A stretch of 5,885 nt of DNA from an uncultured Paracoccaceae bacterium (GCA_913054485.1 CAJXHQ010000217.1:1-5885); one strand, 5' to 3'. Shown: positions 1-5,616, counted from the first letter of the stretch. Numbers and translations: made by a program. The notes: generated by a model not told the origin, from the letters alone.

Positions 1-52
1 GGATGGTAAAACCCCGGCCCGCCTTTTCAATGCCGCGGCCCATTTCATGCAT
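1..52 (-). CDS. possible 5' end of a gene running off the left edge (weak)
   Basis: An open frame on the minus strand starts at an ATG at 50-52 and runs off the left edge without a stop. It gives 17 residues, MHEMGRGIEKAGRGFTI; a second in-frame ATG lies at 41-43. It would be divergent from the radical SAM gene. No convincing Shine-Dalgarno sequence precedes either ATG, and the visible peptide is too short to recognise a family. The frame may equally be non-coding. Confidence 0.2.
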   Translation of the reverse strand, partial: MHEMGRGIEKAGRGFTI

Positions 53-197
53 GGACTCTGCGAACCGCAGGCCTACCTGAAAGATCAGTTAAGTGAACGG
101 TGCCACAGGGGGGGCCTTTCGCCATGCAGCCTATCGCCTGCAAACCGGAGCCCAGCGGGCGCCCGGCCAGGGGAGGTAAAGCAGCGGCGGATGGCGA

Positions 198-1562
198 TTG
201 AATTTCGCAATGCAGAGTGCAGAACGATCAGAAAGATACCGCGCCATCGGCGCTGAGGCGCTGCACCGGATGCCGCAGTCAAATCAGCTGCCGGAAGAGA
301 CCCGCCACGCGCTGCGAGTGGTCTCCAAGGTGCTGCCCTTCCGGGTCAACTCCCATGTCACTTCCAGCCTGATCAACTGGGACGCCGCCCCGGAAGACCC
401 GCTGTTCCGGCTGGTCTTCCCGGCGCGTGAGATGCTGTCGCCGGAGAATTTCGCCCGGATCGAGAAACTGGTGATGAAACGCGCGCCGCAGGCCGAAGTG
501 CTGGCCGCCGCGCAGGAAATCCGCGCCGATCTGAACCCGCACCCGTCGGGACAGCGCGAGAAAAACGTGCCCGAGCTGGACGGCAGCCCGGCGCAGGGAT
601 TTCAGCACAAGTACCGCGAAACGGTGCTCTACTTCCCGGCGCGCGGGCAGACTTGCCACGCCTATTGCACCTTCTGCTTCCGCTGGGCGCAATTTGTCGG
701 CGACACCTCCCTTAAATTCGCCAGCAAAGAGGCCGAAGCCCTGCAGCGCTACCTGCGTGCGCACCCGGAGGTGACGGATGTTCTGATTACCGGCGGTGAT
801 CCGATGATCATGGGCACCCACCATCTGGCGGCCCAGATCGAACCGCTTCTGACGGAAGAGTTCGCACATGTAAGCAGCATCCGCATCGGCACCAAAAGCC
901 TCTCGTTCTGGCCGCAGCGTTTTGTCTCGGACCCGGATGCGGACGGGCTGCTGCGGCTGATCGAAAAGGTCGCGGAGGCCGGGCGCAACCTCGCGGTGAT
1001 GGCGCATATCAATCACTGGCGTGAAATCGATAACCCCATTGCGCGCGAGGCTATCCGCCGGCTGCGCGATGCCGGCGCGGTGATCCACAGCCAGGGGCCG
1101 CTGCTGAAAGGCATCAACGATGACCCGGCGGTCTGGGCCCGCAATTGGAGCGAGCAGGTCCAGCTGGGTATTCATCCCTATTACATGTTCGTCGAACGCG
1201 ACACCGGTCCGCGCCGCTACTTCGAAGTGCCGCTGCACCGCGGGCTCGACATCTACCGCACAGCCATCCAACAGGTCTCGGGCCTGGCGCGCAGCGCCCG
1301 CGGCCCGGTGATGAGCGCCGATCCCGGTAAGGTGGAGGTGATGGACGTGGATCTGTCGCAGGGCCGCGCGCGCTACCTGCTGCAATTCCTGCAATCACGC
1401 GATCCGTCGCGGGTACGCCGCCCCTTCTGGGCCGAAGGCGAGGAGGACGCCTGCTGGTTCACCCAGCTGTCTGCTCCGCATCAGGCCCCGGCGGCCAGCC
1501 CCGAGATTGTCAGGAAAGAGGTGGTCAGCCCTGAGCCGCAGCGGATGCCCGCCGCGCGCTGA
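198..1562 (+). CDS. KamA-family radical SAM protein (lysine 2,3-aminomutase-like; substrate uncertain)
   Basis: This is a 454-aa cytoplasmic radical SAM/PLP aminomutase-type protein. Seen, numbering from the TTG at 198: the [4Fe-4S] motif CHAYCTFC has C153, C157 and C160. R162, two residues after the last Cys, matches the Arg that holds the substrate carboxylate in clostridial lysine 2,3-aminomutase (LAM). A GGDP motif lies at 199-202, and a PGK lysine at K378 fits the PLP-binding Lys. Known for the family: 5'-deoxyadenosyl radical and PLP chemistry moves an alpha-amino group to the beta carbon. Oddity: by-eye alignment puts R334 (or D335, one residue off) and S373 where LAM has the two Asp residues that bind the lysine side chain, so the substrate may not be lysine. 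EpmB is less likely because it is about 340 aa. The last 40 or so residues are a Pro/Ala/Glu-rich tail. The start is uncertain: an in-frame stop at 177-179 limits it to TTG 198 or ATG 210 (450 aa), and neither has a good Shine-Dalgarno sequence; a GGAGG at 172-176 is too far away. The gene converges on the hydrolase gene with a 24-base gap. Confidence 0.88.
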   Translation: MNFAMQSAERSERYRAIGAEALHRMPQSNQLPEETRHALRVVSKVLPFRVNSHVTSSLINWDAAPEDPLFRLVFPAREMLSPENFARIEKLVMKRAPQAEVLAAAQEIRADLNPHPSGQREKNVPELDGSPAQGFQHKYRETVLYFPARGQTCHAYCTFCFRWAQFVGDTSLKFASKEAEALQRYLRAHPEVTDVLITGGDPMIMGTHHLAAQIEPLLTEEFAHVSSIRIGTKSLSFWPQRFVSDPDADGLLRLIEKVAEAGRNLAVMAHINHWREIDNPIAREAIRRLRDAGAVIHSQGPLLKGINDDPAVWARNWSEQVQLGIHPYYMFVERDTGPRRYFEVPLHRGLDIYRTAIQQVSGLARSARGPVMSADPGKVEVMDVDLSQGRARYLLQFLQSRDPSRVRRPFWAEGEEDACWFTQLSAPHQAPAASPEIVRKEVVSPEPQRMPAAR

Positions 1563-1574
1563 ACTGCCGTTCGG

Positions 1575-1597
1575 CCGGGCCGCCGTTCAAGGCCCGG
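1575..1597. terminator. GC-rich hairpin between convergent genes, possible bidirectional terminator
   Basis: A perfect 7-bp inverted repeat, CCGGGCC (1575-1581) and GGCCCGG (1591-1597), encloses a 9-base loop between the stop of the radical SAM gene and the 3' end of the hydrolase gene. It overlaps the hydrolase stop codon at 1587-1589. No T-tract follows on either strand, so it is not a canonical intrinsic terminator. Its position between two converging genes is the main support. Confidence 0.4.
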
Positions 1598-3218
1598 TGA
1601 TGCTGATCCGGCGTTCGACCCAATTGCCGCCGTCTTTCCGGTTCGGGCCGACGGCAAAATCGATCTGATCCCCCTCTTGCAGCTCTACCGTTACCGGCCC
1701 CCACTCAAATGGCGCATCCGCTACCACCCCGGCAGCCAGCACAGCCCCATTGCGGCTGATGCGGATATCGGCCCCGTCCGCATGCGCTTTTTCCCGGAAC
1801 CAGCGGCCCTCAATGTCATAGCGCCCGCTTTTTGGCGCAGTGAACCGTTCCACAGCATGCACCCTGCGCCCGTTGAAGATCGCGCTCGCAACCTTGTTGA
1901 AGGTGATGGACATAGGCTTCATGTCGGGATGGCCCATATAGGGGTTCCAATTCCAATCCGTGACGTCAAACGGCGTGACACGCCCGTCCTCGCGCACTGC
2001 CATATAGGACCAGGGCGCCTCGCCGTGACCGTAAAAGGCGCTGTAGACCGGCCGGTCGCGAGTGATACCGACAGTGAGCCCTTCGCCCAGGATGATCACC
2101 GGTTCTGCCGAGACCCGCGTTACCGGATCAAGCGGATTGCCGAGACTGTCATAAAACCTGGCCGCGCCTTCAACCTGCAGATCGCCCGGCGCGCCCCAGA
2201 CCACGAACCCCCGGCCGCCCTCGCCGTATTCATACAGGTGATCCTCCCCGCGGGTGCCAAGCGCCACCGGCCGGCCCAGGGGCAGCACCGCATCCTGCAG
2301 GAAGCGGAAGGCGGCGGCGGCGGGCTGTTCTTCGAACTGTTCGGTGAACAGCCCCATATTGGGCCACCACTCCTGCTCGCGCAGCGCATACCAATAGGCC
2401 TCCTGCACGCCTGCGGCACCCATCATGCTCACCATCTTGAACAGGAAGTCGGGGGCATCATCCGGGTCTTTGAACCAGTCGCCGAACTCGGTCACATAGA
2501 GCGGCTTCTCACCGCCGAATTCGCGCATCAGCGCGCGCAGACGGGTGATTTCCTTGTCCACATTCTCCGGCGCGTCACGGTAAGGGTGGAAGGAAATCCC
2601 GTCGCAATAGTCCAATGCACCGCTTTCAAATACCGCGCGGAAATAGCCGGTGGCCACCGAATGCGCCCCGGTGCACCAGATCTGCGTGTCCGGCTGCACC
2701 GCCTTCACCGCCAGCGCCACCTCGCGCGCCAGCGGGCCGAAATACTTGCCCGGCGCCTCCTCCCTGCGGCCGGTCAGGAACCCATTGGTGTTGTACTCAT
2801 TGCCCAGCTCGATCCGGTTGATCACATCCGGATAGGCATCGACCACCGCCGCCACATAGCGGGCATAAGCCTTGCGCCCCTCGTCCGAAAAAGGCGTCTC
2901 GCCATTGTCATAAGCCGGGTGCACCCCGGCCACGACGACCAGCACATCCAGCCCCGCCGCGCGGCTGGCCTCCAGATAGGGGGCAAATTCGCTGAGGTCA
3001 TACCGGCCCGGCTGATGCTCCACTTTCTGCCAGTACATGCCGTCGCGGAACCCCGGGGCGCGGATCTGCGGGAAGACGCGCATCGCGTTGAGGTTCCAGC
3101 CCTGAGAGAAATGGGTTTGCACCCTCAATTCGAACTGGTCCTGTTCCGCCCCGGCGCCGCCGGCACAGCACAACATTCCAATCACCGCGGCCCCGTGGCT
3201 CCACCCGGCAGTCCTCAT
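1587..3218 (-). CDS. secreted clan GH-A glycoside hydrolase (PslG/GH39-like) with C-terminal binding-like module
   Basis: This is a 543-aa predicted exported polysaccharide hydrolase. Seen: residues 1-24 form a Sec signal peptide (n-region with Arg, hydrophobic AAVIGMLCCA, AGA cleavage site before EQ). The TIM-barrel-like region covers about 30-310. It holds the GNE acid/base motif in IELGNEYN (E141) and a second carboxylate in YVTEFGDW (E244), the standard clan GH-A pair. Residues of about 320-390 look like the small beta domain that follows the barrel in PslG-type enzymes (ARFYDSLGNPLDPV). The last 150 or so residues form a further beta-rich module with AP.SG.Y.I.G, a GD.IDF.V motif and Trp/Tyr clusters, resembling a carbohydrate-binding domain. 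The start at 3218 was chosen because the signal peptide begins there and GGAGG lies 6 bases upstream; the frame stays open to 3350, but that extension is Arg/Ala-rich and lacks these features. Known: PslG and ExoK-type enzymes cut the exopolysaccharide made by their own locus. The same role here is inference, and the exact GH family is unassigned. Confidence 0.85.
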   Translation of the reverse strand: MRTAGWSHGAAVIGMLCCAGGAGAEQDQFELRVQTHFSQGWNLNAMRVFPQIRAPGFRDGMYWQKVEHQPGRYDLSEFAPYLEASRAAGLDVLVVVAGVHPAYDNGETPFSDEGRKAYARYVAAVVDAYPDVINRIELGNEYNTNGFLTGRREEAPGKYFGPLAREVALAVKAVQPDTQIWCTGAHSVATGYFRAVFESGALDYCDGISFHPYRDAPENVDKEITRLRALMREFGGEKPLYVTEFGDWFKDPDDAPDFLFKMVSMMGAAGVQEAYWYALREQEWWPNMGLFTEQFEEQPAAAAFRFLQDAVLPLGRPVALGTRGEDHLYEYGEGGRGFVVWGAPGDLQVEGAARFYDSLGNPLDPVTRVSAEPVIILGEGLTVGITRDRPVYSAFYGHGEAPWSYMAVREDGRVTPFDVTDWNWNPYMGHPDMKPMSITFNKVASAIFNGRRVHAVERFTAPKSGRYDIEGRWFREKAHADGADIRISRNGAVLAAGVVADAPFEWGPVTVELQEGDQIDFAVGPNRKDGGNWVERRISITGP

Positions 3219-3224
3219 CCCATT

Positions 3225-3229
3225 CCTCC
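3225..3229 (-). promoter_or_regulatory. Shine-Dalgarno sequence deciding the hydrolase start
   Basis: On the minus strand a GGAGG stands 6 bases before the ATG at 3216-3218, exactly where the encoded protein begins a signal peptide. This pairing argues against the longer frame that continues to 3350. Confidence 0.8.
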
Positions 3230-3240
3230 CCGCTTGCGCC

Positions 3241-3266
3241 GCCGCACGGGGCTCTCTCCGTGCGGC
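3241..3266 (-). repeat. perfect 9-bp hairpin in the presumed hydrolase 5' leader
   Basis: GCCGCACGG (3241-3249) and CCGTGCGGC (3258-3266) are perfect inverted repeats around an 8-base loop. The hairpin lies 22 bases upstream of the hydrolase ATG and just upstream of its Shine-Dalgarno sequence. It could be an mRNA leader structure affecting translation or stability, or a DNA operator. No T-tract follows, so a terminator is less likely. Confidence 0.55.
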
Positions 3267-3417
3267 CTTGTCCCTTGCCCTATGAGATAGCGAGCAACCG
3301 GCGCGGGTCGAGGCGGCGGCCCCTCCCCTGCCGCTCACAGAGTTGTGCATAGGGCCGGCTGGTAACCCTTCCCGGGCGATCTTACAACCACAGAAGGCAC
3401 CCTGTCCGCCGCGCCGT

Positions 3418-3431
3418 GGCTGAAATCAGCC
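3418..3431. promoter_or_regulatory. 14-base perfect dyad, possible operator upstream of small ORF A
   Basis: GGCTGA (3418-3423) and TCAGCC (3426-3431) are perfect inverted repeats separated by AA, about 94 bases upstream of small ORF A and 200 bases upstream of the hydrolase start. The two-base spacer is too small for a good RNA loop, so a protein-binding DNA dyad is more plausible. No regulator is identified. Confidence 0.3.
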
Positions 3432-3524
3432 GATAGATGCGTATCAATGGGCTTGTTCCCGCCGTTCAGGCGTTGCGCGGGCGGCCGGTGTTATCTGCAC
3501 AACCCGCCGGATATATGAGGAGCC

Positions 3525-3686
3525 ATGGCAAAAGAGACCCGCATCGCGAATCGGCAAGATACCCTGCAAACGCCGGAAACCGGGGAGAAACCCTGCGTCC
3601 GCGCCAGCGGGCTGACCATCCGGCGGCTGGTTCTCGGCGGCTGCCTGGTGGCCTGGGCTGCCGTGCTGGGCCTGGCGTTTCTGTAA
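3525..3686 (+). CDS. small C-tail-anchored membrane protein A (53 aa, uncharacterised)
   Basis: The predicted protein is 53 aa. Residues 1-32 are polar and probably cytoplasmic. R33-R34 is followed by one hydrophobic segment, residues 35-53, and the protein ends inside or right after it, giving a C-tail-anchored layout. Support for coding: a GAGGAG purine tract just before the ATG, a TGA three codons upstream that leaves this ATG as the only start, and mostly G/C third positions. Its C-terminal segment aligns without gaps to ORF B at 4698-4853, sharing RR, V, GC, WAAVL and F; this is the strongest evidence that both are real. The stop lies 9 bases from the convergent stop of the GT2 gene. Function is unknown. 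A role as a small membrane partner of exopolysaccharide enzymes is only suggested by the neighbourhood. The GAGGAG ends just 2 bases before the ATG, which is tight. Confidence 0.65.
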   Translation: MAKETRIANRQDTLQTPETGEKPCVRASGLTIRRLVLGGCLVAWAAVLGLAFL

Positions 3687-3695
3687 ACCTGCGGC

Positions 3696-4577
3696 TCACT
3701 CGAATGTGGTGACATTTTCCGGCTTCAGCCGTCCGCGGATCAGATCCGCAATGGCCCGGAAATTGCCTTTCAGCCGGCCCCAGCGGTCAATCTCAGGCTC
3801 CGGATAAAAAGACCGGAGCAGATTACTGGAAAAGTTGCGCAGCATCATCCGGAACGCGCGCGGCCAGATCATCGTGCCCTTGGCGTTCAGATAAAGCGGA
3901 TTGTCGATCTGCGAATAGCCGAAGCGCAGCCCGCTTGTGCGGCCGGTCTTGGTGCCCAGGTGCACCCCGCGCAGCGCCGCCGCTTTCACAATCCGCCCAT
4001 GCGCCGCCATCTGGCGCGAGAAATCCACATCCTCCAGCCAGCTGTACAGCTTCAGCCGGGTGTCAAAGCGGATCCGGTTCTCCACCAGCGGCCGGGCCCG
4101 CAGCGCCATGTTGCAGCCGTAGCAATTGTAGACGTCCCGCAGCTCCGGCCCCTGCAACAGCAGGGATTGATCCGCCAGCACCTCCTGTGCGTAATCATGG
4201 CTGAGACCCGGTCCCTTGATGCCATCCGCCAGCACCGTCCCTGTCACCATGGTAACATCCGGGTTTTCGGCAATGAGACGGTCCAGATTGGCAAGGAAGT
4301 CCGGTGCCATGACAAAATCATCGTCCAGAAACAGCATGCAGTCTTCCGGGTGCAGCATATCCAGCGCGGCGTTGCGCTGGAAGGTGGCGCCTCGCTCGCT
4401 TTCGATCACACAGACCGGGAATGGCAGATCCGCGACCTGGCCCGCGTCGATATCCCCCGGCCCGGCCACCACGACGACCACCATATCCGGCAGCCGCGTC
4501 TGCCGCGCCATGTCCCGGATTGCCGGCACCACGATGGCAGGCCGCCCGGTTGTCGGTATCGCAACAATTACCCGCAT
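3696..4577 (-). CDS. family 2 glycosyltransferase (GT-A fold)
   Basis: The protein is 293 aa and likely transfers a nucleotide-activated sugar to a growing lipid-linked oligosaccharide at the cytoplasmic face of the inner membrane. Seen: the N-terminal Rossmann-like start MRVIVAIPTTGRP is typical of GT2. ERGATFQRNAAL (61-72) fits the nucleotide-sugar region. The metal-binding DXD-type motif FLDDDF has D85-D87. NCYGCNMALR lies at 151-160, and WLEDVDFSRQ (180-189) carries the ED pair expected for the catalytic base. No transmembrane helix is evident. The start is well supported: a GGGAGG tract ends 4 bases before the ATG. Donor and acceptor sugars cannot be read from the sequence. The gene is transcribed alone on the minus strand, divergent from small ORF B and convergent with small ORF A, although it shares its direction with the hydrolase and sugar transferase genes. 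Confidence 0.92.
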   Translation of the reverse strand: MRVIVAIPTTGRPAIVVPAIRDMARQTRLPDMVVVVVAGPGDIDAGQVADLPFPVCVIESERGATFQRNAALDMLHPEDCMLFLDDDFVMAPDFLANLDRLIAENPDVTMVTGTVLADGIKGPGLSHDYAQEVLADQSLLLQGPELRDVYNCYGCNMALRARPLVENRIRFDTRLKLYSWLEDVDFSRQMAAHGRIVKAAALRGVHLGTKTGRTSGLRFGYSQIDNPLYLNAKGTMIWPRAFRMMLRNFSSNLLRSFYPEPEIDRWGRLKGNFRAIADLIRGRLKPENVTTFE

Positions 4578-4645
4578 TCACCCTCCCTGAAGCCGGTATT
4601 TCTTATCTTTCCTCCACCAATCCGCCCGCCCGCTGCGCGCAAAAC

Positions 4646-4660
4646 ATTGACCTTTTGACC
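4646..4660 (-). promoter_or_regulatory. direct-repeat motif ATTGACC-NN-TTGACC upstream of the GT2 gene
   Basis: TTGACC occurs twice with an 8-base period (4647-4652 and 4655-4660), 69 bases upstream of the GT2 start. A near-identical element lies at 5736-5750 upstream of the sugar transferase. It may be a shared regulator-binding site. Alternatively, either copy could be a -35 box for small ORF B, but no well-spaced -10 follows: the TATAAAT at 4688-4694 is too far from both. Confidence 0.4.
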
Positions 4661-4683
4661 GAAGAGGCGTACCCATAGGGAAA

Positions 4684-4697
4684 ACAATATAAATTGT
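4684..4697 (+). promoter_or_regulatory. AT-rich dyad ACAAT-N4-ATTGT next to the start of small ORF B
   Basis: ACAAT (4684-4688) and ATTGT (4693-4697) are perfect 5-base inverted repeats with a 4-base spacer, directly abutting the ATG at 4698. The spot is markedly AT-rich for this genome. It could be an operator, a -10-like element for a start used downstream (ATG 4719), or a minus-strand promoter element for the GT2 gene. Confidence 0.3.
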
Positions 4698-4853
4698 ATG
4701 ATCGAGCGAGTAACCCACATGATCTTGAGTCTCCGCGAGTCGCAGACCCGTTGCCCTGAGTGGATTCGATCCGCGTCCCCAGCAGCTGTGCGCAGGGCCG
4801 TCATCCTCGGCTGCGGACTTTTCTGGGCCGCCGTCCTGATCGCGGTCTTCTGA
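4698..4853 (+). CDS. small C-tail-anchored membrane protein B (51 aa), homologue of A
   Basis: The predicted protein is 51 aa with a polar N-terminal half, R32-R33, then one hydrophobic segment (34-51) that ends at the C-terminus. The segment matches ORF A residue for residue without gaps: RRxVxxGCxxxWAAVLxxxF gives 11 identities in 20. The upstream part is not obviously conserved. The start is uncertain: ATG 4698 has no good Shine-Dalgarno sequence, and the internal ATG at 4719 (44 aa) has only a weak GAGCGAG tract upstream. The second half has GC-ending codons typical of the window, while the first 20 or so codons look less coding. The stop lies 19 bases from the convergent stop of the sugar transferase. 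Function is unknown. It is probably the same type of small inner-membrane protein as A, sitting beside an enzyme that also works at that membrane. Confidence 0.55.
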   Translation: MIERVTHMILSLRESQTRCPEWIRSASPAAVRRAVILGCGLFWAAVLIAVF

Positions 4854-4872
4854 ACAGCGGTCCCGGCAGTCC

Positions 4873-5571
4873 TCATTGCGCGCCCTTTCCAAGGGCCACG
4901 ACCTTCACGGTCTTCACAATGATGCCAAGGTCACGCAGCATGGACCGGTTGCGGACGTAATCCACGTCCATGGCAACCCGTTCTTCATAGGTGGTGCCGC
5001 TGCGCCCGTTGACCTGCCAAAGACCGGTCACCCCCGGTTTCACCGACAGATAGTCCTCGAAATACTCGCCGTAATGGCTCGCCTCGGCCTCCACGATCGG
5101 GCGCGGCCCGACAATCGCCATATCCCCCATCAGCACGTTCAGGAACTGCGGCAGCTCGTCCAGGCTGGACTTCCGCAGGATCTCGCCCACACAGGTGATC
5201 CGCGGATCATCGTCCAGCTTCTGGCTTGCCTCCCATTGCGCCCGCGCTGCCGGGTCGCTTGCCAGCAGGTTCTCCAAGCGCGCCTCTGCGTCCTTGGCCA
5301 TGGTCCGGAATTTCAGGCAATAGAAGGGCCGGCCGTTCAGCCCGACCCGCTTGTGGGCGAAGAACACAGGTCCGCCCTCGGTCACCAGCACGACAGCCGC
5401 AATCAGCACCATGAAAGGTGCAAAAAACAACAGCGCACACAGTGCGAATGTTCGGTCGAACAACGATCTAGCTAGATCTTCCCCCCATGAGACCGGTTTG
5501 GCCGCACCGCCATCAGGCGTACGGAAAATCGTAGCGTCGGAATCGCGCCCCCCGCGAAAATCAGATCCCAT
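4873..5571 (-). CDS. ExoY-like sugar transferase (polyprenyl-phosphate hexose-1-phosphate transferase)
   Basis: This 232-aa protein belongs to the bacterial sugar transferase (monotopic phosphoglycosyl transferase) family. It primes polysaccharide synthesis by moving a sugar-1-phosphate from a UDP-sugar to undecaprenyl phosphate. Seen, numbering from ATG 5571: a hydrophobic re-entrant membrane helix at about 39-63, KFRTM at 87-91, the catalytic Asp-Glu pair in SSLDELPQF (D138-E139), GDMAIVGPRP just after it, PGVTGLWQVNGRS at about 179-191, and a short C-terminal tail. Length fits the ExoY class, which lacks the large N-terminal membrane domain of WbaP-type enzymes. The sugar (galactose in ExoY) cannot be assigned. 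The frame extends 19 codons further to a TTG at 5626-5628, which has an AAGGA tract 4 bases upstream. ATG 5571 has a weaker ribosome site but is preferred because the extension contains a 6-bp hairpin and looks unlike the family. Convergent with small ORF B (19-base gap). Confidence 0.93.
   Translation of the reverse strand: MGSDFRGGRDSDATIFRTPDGGAAKPVSWGEDLARSLFDRTFALCALLFFAPFMVLIAAVVLVTEGGPVFFAHKRVGLNGRPFYCLKFRTMAKDAEARLENLLASDPAARAQWEASQKLDDDPRITCVGEILRKSSLDELPQFLNVLMGDMAIVGPRPIVEAEASHYGEYFEDYLSVKPGVTGLWQVNGRSGTTYEERVAMDVDYVRNRSMLRDLGIIVKTVKVVALGKGAQ
5465..5478. repeat. 14-base perfect palindrome inside the sugar transferase gene
   Basis: GATCTAGCTAGATC reads identically on both strands. 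It sits about 95 bases inside the sugar transferase coding region and forces CTA (Leu) and AGA (Arg), codons that are unusual in this GC-rich window. It holds two CTAG tetramers. It may be chance, or an intragenic protein-binding site. Confidence 0.5.
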
Positions 5572-5601
5572 AACGCATCCGTAATGTTTTTTGGCGACCC
5601 C

Positions 5602-5616
5602 GCCCGGCAGCCGGGC
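5602..5616 (-). repeat. short GC hairpin upstream of the sugar transferase ATG
   Basis: GCCCGG (5602-5607) and CCGGGC (5611-5616) pair around a 3-base loop, 30 bases before ATG 5571 on the minus strand. If that ATG is the true start the hairpin is in the mRNA leader, similar to the hairpin before the hydrolase. If the TTG at 5628 is used, it falls within codons 5-9. Confidence 0.4.

Larger units (their letters stand above)
3219..3524. other. divergent intergenic region, hydrolase / small membrane ORF A
   Basis: This 306-base non-coding stretch separates the hydrolase (leftward) from small ORF A (rightward), so it should hold both promoters. No clear -35/-10 pair stands out on either strand. 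It contains a 9-bp hairpin (3241-3266), a perfect dyad (3418-3431), and two opposed copies of CATAGGG (3278-3284 on the minus strand, 3348-3354 on the plus strand). The frames that cross it are Arg/Pro-rich and look non-coding. Confidence 0.6.

Noticed and set aside
279..1394. Minus-strand frame of 371 codons opposite the radical SAM gene
   Set aside because: It is rich in Arg, Gln and His, has no recognisable motif, and lies opposite a gene with intact catalytic motifs.
198..1562. Identification as EpmB (elongation factor P lysine aminomutase)
   Set aside because: EpmB is about 340 aa with a CxxxCRYCFRR-type cluster loop. This protein is about 450 aa with a different loop and a C-terminal extension, and no epmA or efp is nearby.
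1677..3290. Long plus-strand open frame of 537 codons opposite the hydrolase
   Set aside because: It is antisense to a gene with a signal peptide, both catalytic residues and a good ribosome site. Its His/Arg/Pro-rich composition is typical of a GC-rich shadow frame.
3219..3350. 44-residue N-terminal extension of the hydrolase
   Set aside because: The extension is Arg/Ala-rich, contains the leader hairpin, and would bury a clean signal peptide that has its own Shine-Dalgarno sequence.
3437..3712. 91-codon plus-strand frame overlapping small ORF A
   Set aside because: It is Arg/Pro/Gly-rich without a hydrophobic segment. The overlapping 53-aa frame has the ribosome site and the match to ORF B.
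3960..4658. 232-codon plus-strand frame opposite the GT2 gene
   Set aside because: His/Pro/Arg-rich shadow of a gene carrying clear GT2 motifs.
4578..4892. Minus-strand frames of about 100 codons opposite small ORF B
   Set aside because: No recognisable family and low-complexity charged composition. The plus strand has a membrane protein related to ORF A.
4876..5475. 199-codon plus-strand frame opposite the sugar transferase
   Set aside because: Shadow of a gene with every ExoY-family motif in place.
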